A DNA stretch of 35,344 bases, taken from a virus. The stretch covers positions 1-35,344 of the IMG/VR virus record IMGVR_UViG_3300043772_003410; one strand, 5' to 3'. This document shows positions 34,101 through 35,344 of the stretch, in pieces. The position numbers were made by a program, and so were the translations under genes. Within the stretch, counting starts at the first letter, position 1. Every line of letters starts with the position of its first letter. Below the pieces are notes generated by a model. That model was not told the origin of the DNA. It did not search any database and was given only the letters and a program-made list of their open reading frames with translations.

Positions 34101-35344
34101 GGACTCAAGGGCTTCAAGGAATTCTTGGTTCTCAAGGAACACAGGGACTTCAAGGAATTGTTGGTTCTCAAGGAACTCAAGGTCTCCAAGGAATTCAAAG
34201 TCCTCAAGGAAGACAAGGGCTGCAAGGAATCGCTGGGTCGCAAGGAACACAAGGTCTTCAAGGAATTATTGGTTCCCAAGGAACACAGGGTCTTCAAGGT
34301 ATATTTGGAGCCAGAGGAAATACAGGCTCTGTTGGTCCAGTTGGATATGACGGGCGTAGAGGTACACAGGGAGTACAAGGAAATCAAGGTATTCAAGGCC
34401 ATCAGGGAATTCAGGGAATTGTTGGTTCCCAAGGAATACAGGGTTTACAAGGGACACAAAGTCCACAAGGAATTCAAGGTCTTCAAGGTATTCAAGGTCG
34501 CCAAGGAACTCAAGGTCTTCAAGGTATTGTTGGTTCTCAAGGAACTCAGGGTCTTCAAGGTATTGGCGGTTCTCAAGGAACTCAAGGCCTTCAAGGTATT
34601 GGTGGACCACAAGGAACACAAGGCATCCAAGGAATTCTTGGTATAAGAGGAAATACAGGCTCTGTAGGACCTGTTGGATATGATGGGCGTAGAGGTATAC
34701 AGGGAATCCAGGGAACACAAGGTATCCAAGGCAGACAGGGGCTGCAAGGCCTTATTGGAGTCCAAGGCATACAAGGCATAGGCGGTTCACAGGGAACTCA
34801 GGGCCTTCAAGGAATTGGTGGTTCTCAAGGAACACAAGGTTTGCAAGGTACAGATGGTTCTCAGGGGACACAGGGGCTACAAGGTTCTCAAGGAATTCAA
34901 AGTCCTCAAGGTACTCAAGGATTACAGGGAATCCAGGGTCGCCAAGGCATACAAGGAATAGGTGGCTCACAGGGAACTCAGGGGCTTCAAGGTATTCAAG
35001 GTCGCCAAGGAACTCAAGGTCTTCAAGGCATTGTTGGTTCTCAAGGAACTCAAGGTCTTCAAGGTATAGTTGGATCTCAAGGAACACAGGGTCTACAGGG
35101 AATTGTCGGACCACAGGGGACACAAGGGCTCCAAGGTATTGGTGGATCTCAAGGAACACAGGGTCTACAGGGAATTGTCGGACCACAGGGGAGACAAGGG
35201 CTCCAAGGTATTGGTGGATCTCAAGGAGCTCAAGGTCTTCAGGGTATCGGTGGGTCTCAAGGAACTCAGGGTCTACAAGGCATTGGTGGCTCACAAGGAG
35301 CTCAAGGTCTTCAAGGAATAGGTGGCTCACAAGGAATTCAAGGC
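28163..35344 (+). CDS. Giant collagen-like fibre protein (3' end outside window)
   Basis: One frame stays open from ATG 28163 to the last base, 2394 codons with no stop. Residues 1-130 are a globular head (MPITIIDILKQANRS, QLYYYDGLTGSEQWKVVG). A short GATGATGATGPRG segment and a small beta part follow, then from about residue 190 an almost unbroken Gly-X-Y rod dominated by Gly-(I/L/T/S/V/A)-Gln. A non-collagen domain of about 160 residues interrupts it (about 905-1075). Proline and lysine are rare in the rod. Thirteen GNTGSVGPVGYDGRRG-type modules mark a repeat structure. Likely a homotrimeric fibre; with about 680 triplets the rod could approach 0.55-0.6 micrometres if fully triple-helical. 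Confidence 0.93.
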   Translation, partial: MPITIIDILKQANRSANISGSAFFYLLDSVDINFKIDGIQVDNTLVPELIKNKKYLLKNVSNLHPNFGTITGVQNNDIVFYNTDIATPAFQIFIDVSNSVTRGGQLVYNSPEGQLYYYDGLTGSEQWKVVGSGAGSGATGATGATGPRGGTGNTGASITSLYIQGGDLYYEITDVNGNVTTGSAGLIPLGPTGATGSQGIQGLQGNRGNTGSVGPVGYDGRRGAQGTQGIQGTQGLFGLQGFQGIQGLVGSQGTQGLQGIQSPQGTQGLQGFQGIQGLRGSQGLQGLQGTQSPQGLQGIQGLVGSQGLQGIQGNRGSTGSVGPVGYDGRRGPQGIQGSQGIQGFQGLQGNQGIQGIQGIRGPQGTQGLQGIFGVQGYQGLQGVQGLQGTQGTQGIFGIQGYQGIQGIQGNVGSQGIQGIQGIIGNRGNTGSVGPVGYDGRRGSQGTQGIQGIFGNQGLQGIQGSQGIPGQAAAQGYQGLQGVQGLLGIQGIQGLQGAQGIQGAQGRQGLQGLLGNQGTQGIQGTQGFQGVQGIQGSNGNQGIQGIQGIQGTQGVQGIIGSRGNTGSVGPVGYDGRRGTQGTQGLQGLFGNQGLQGIQGSQGIPGQAAAQGYQGLQGVQGLLGIQGIQGLQGLQGNQGTQGVQGIQGIFGIQGIQGIQGTQGVQGRQGVQGTQGVQGIQGLVGSQGTQGLQGILGIRGNTGSVGPVGYDGRRGTQGAQGIQGLIGTGVQGIQGVQGIRGNDGSQGIQGIQGFFGVQGIQGVRGFQGIQGIQGQTGIQGIQGTQGLQGIQGAQGLQGVQGTQGLFGVRGNTGSVGPVGYDGRRGSQGIQGAQGIQGRQGLQGLLGNQGTQGLQGLQGSQGTQGLQGLLGTQGSQGIQGLQGVQGTQGIQGLRGNQGLQGLQGTQGLQGPKGDSSSGSSGYNSGILFRYEEPNSILNPGTFQLNICDFQNPGGGGVGLCPQNSVSNPSDPTLIFISSADANSIGISGYINTWWGSPNEPKGYLYIRERKFDSDEYILVYELTSINQPGSDVYYEYDDVDDYYAFPIRYLSGETGPSPGITYAFNFYPTGFSGATSGGIQGIQGSQGIQGSQGLQGPQGIQGRQGIQGIQGSQGIQGIQGRQGLQGIGGSQGTQGLQGIFGPQGTQGLQGTQGLQGILGIRGNTGSVGPVGYDGRRGVQGAQGLQGIQGIQGQQGSQGIQGLQGSQGIQGIQSPQGTQGLQGIAGSQGTQGLQGLAGSQGTQGIQGIQSPQGTQGLQGLIGPQGTQGLQGIIGTQGLQGIQGLRGAQGAQGLQGLAGSQGAQGLQGLAGSQGAQGLQGLAGSQGAQGLQGLLGTQGRQGLQGIGGSQGTQGLQGLLGTQGAQGLQGIIGSQGTQGLQGIVGIRGNTGSVGPVGYDGRRGIQGTQGVQGIQGSQGIQGIAGSQGAQGLQGIQSPQGTQGLQGIAGSQGAQGLQGIQGIQGSQGRQGIQGLVGSQGTQGLQGVLGSQGTQGIQGIIGSRGNTGSVGPVGYDGRRGTQGIQGIQGILGRQGIQGLVGPQGTQGIQGIQSPQGTQGLQGIVGSQGTQGLQGLLGSQGTQGLQGIAGSQGTQGIQGIAGSQGTQGLQGSQGIQSPQGTQGLQGLQGLQGRQGIQGIAGSQGTQGLQGLLGSQGTQGLQGIIGSQGTQGLQGLQGLQGRQGIQGIAGSQGTQGLQGLVGSQGTQGLQGIVGSQGAQGLQGILGIRGNTGSVGPVGYDGRRGIQGAQGIQGILGVQGIQGIAGSQGTQGIQGTQGLQGILGTQGAQGLQGLQGRQGTQGLQGIAGSQGAQGLQGIAGSQGTQGIQGIVGSQGIQGILGIRGNTGSVGPVGYDGRRGIQGIQGTQGIQGLQGSQGTQGIQGVQGIQGRQGTQGLQGIVGSQGTQGLQGIVGSQGTQGLQGIVGSQGTQGLQGVVGPQGTQGIQGIQSPQGTQGIQGIQGLQGRQGIQGIQGLQGIGGSQGTQGLQGIGGSQGTQGLQGILGSQGTQGLQGIVGSQGTQGLQGIQSPQGRQGLQGIAGSQGTQGLQGIIGSQGTQGLQGIFGARGNTGSVGPVGYDGRRGTQGVQGNQGIQGHQGIQGIVGSQGIQGLQGTQSPQGIQGLQGIQGRQGTQGLQGIVGSQGTQGLQGIGGSQGTQGLQGIGGPQGTQGIQGILGIRGNTGSVGPVGYDGRRGIQGIQGTQGIQGRQGLQGLIGVQGIQGIGGSQGTQGLQGIGGSQGTQGLQGTDGSQGTQGLQGSQGIQSPQGTQGLQGIQGRQGIQGIGGSQGTQGLQGIQGRQGTQGLQGIVGSQGTQGLQGIVGSQGTQGLQGIVGPQGTQGLQGIGGSQGTQGLQGIVGPQGRQGLQGIGGSQGAQGLQGIGGSQGTQGLQGIGGSQGAQGLQGIGGSQGIQG
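28733..30895 (+). repeat. Collagen-like repeat block 1 (about 240 Gly-X-Y triplets)
   Basis: Nine-base (Gly-X-Y) repeats within the giant fibre gene, mostly CAA-GG(A/T) plus one variable codon. Contains six GNTGSVGPVGYDGRRG modules beginning at 28784, 29108 (GSTG form), 29441, 29846, 30251 and 30581. Intervals 324, 333, 405 and 405 are multiples of 9; the last, 330, reflects a GLIGTGVQG phase break near 30325. Confidence 0.95.
30896..31380 (+). other. Non-collagen globular domain inside the fibre
   Basis: About 160 in-frame codons between collagen blocks, starting after GPKGDSSSGSSG. Rich in aromatic and beta-forming residues (GILFRYEEPN, CDFQNPGGGGVG, INTWWGSPNEP, YLYIRERKF, VYYEYDDVDDYYAFP) with two Cys about 14 residues apart. 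It returns to Gly-x-Gln at SGATSGGIQG. Not recognised. It could be a trimerisation knob, a hinge or a receptor/sugar-binding domain. Confidence 0.8.
31381..35344 (+). repeat. Collagen-like repeat block 2 with 1008-base higher-order repeat
   Basis: About 440 further Gly-X-Y triplets. Modules begin at 31634, 32300, 32642, 33308, 33650, 34316 and 34649; the spacing alternates 666, 342, 666, 342, 666, 333. Blocks starting at 31634, 32642 and 33650 thus form three tandem units of 1008, 1008 and 999 bases. Shorter recent duplications lie inside, such as 36-base units near 32009-32116 and a 72-base unit near 35077-35220. Confidence 0.92.

Noticed and set aside
28719-35330. Many long minus-strand ORFs and extra plus-strand frames in the collagen region (for example 33645-34250 minus, 34752-35330 minus, 29106-29459 plus)
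   Set aside because: They are shadows of the Gly-X-Gln codon repeat: CAA/CAG-GGN avoids stops in the other frames and yields monotonous L/E/F/V or K/E/F/V strings. The single frame from 28163 explains the whole region.
28733-35344. CRISPR array or satellite-type repeat
   Set aside because: The repeats are 9-base codon triplets with synonymous variation and no spacer structure; they are coding.
1-35344. tRNA genes, insertion sequences or integration sites
   Set aside because: I saw no cloverleaf-like CCA-ending stretch, transposase or terminal inverted repeats by reading; without a tRNA scan this is a weak negative.

Overview
The window is a piece of a T4-like myovirus genome (Caudoviricetes, Straboviridae/Kyanoviridae-type core). 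The evidence is the gene order and content: portal gp20 (C-terminus only), two small prohead-core proteins, protease gp21, scaffold gp22, major capsid gp23 and a gp19-like tail-tube protein, then UvsW and UvsY on the minus strand, then late sigma gp55, gp47, gp46, gp45, gp44, gp62 and RegA. The short gp62 (127 aa) and the gp23 / uvsW-uvsY / gp55-47-46-45-44-62-regA order look more like marine and freshwater T4-like phages than coliphage T4. No photosynthesis genes are visible and nothing identifies the host.

Layout. (1) 1-4771: head operon, coupled by ATGA overlaps, with T4-type late promoter boxes before gp22 and gp23 and a strong terminator after gp23. (2) 4845-7994: tail-tube gene converging on a minus-strand block (unknown acidic-tailed protein, uvsW, uvsY). 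(3) 8075-18882: a very AT-rich accessory island inserted between uvsY and gp55. Its first half is a tightly coupled operon of glycosyltransferases, a sugar nucleotidyltransferase and a methyltransferase. Its second half is a set of small-molecule enzymes: cupin, RuBisCO-like protein, compact GDPD, RibB, APH-type kinase, HAD phosphatase and a transaldolase-family aldolase. A 33-codon remnant of an NAD-dependent sugar epimerase marks its right edge. (4) 19079-26296: late sigma and the replication/recombination operon, ending with RegA and a GT2-TPR glycosyltransferase. (5) 26363-35344: fibre region, with a small adaptor-like protein, a 462-aa mixed collagen/beta fibre protein, and an enormous Gly-X-Gln collagen-like protein of at least 2394 codons that is still open at the window end.

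The most unusual content is the island. A RuBisCO-like protein that keeps the KPK and K-x-D-E active-site motifs but has lost the loop-6 lysine sits with a complete-looking 3,4-dihydroxy-2-butanone-4-phosphate synthase, a transaldolase-type Schiff-base aldolase, a kinase, a phosphatase and an NTP-transferase. Together they could build, activate and transfer an unusual sugar. The candidate acceptors are the host surface or the phage's own fibres, including the giant collagen-like protein downstream; the function is inferred. A second theme is promoter geometry: several promoter-proximal genes (uvsY, the first island gene, gp55, a 50-aa gene, the tail-tube gene) have their start codon at or within a base or two of the predicted +1 and no Shine-Dalgarno sequence, suggesting leaderless mRNAs.
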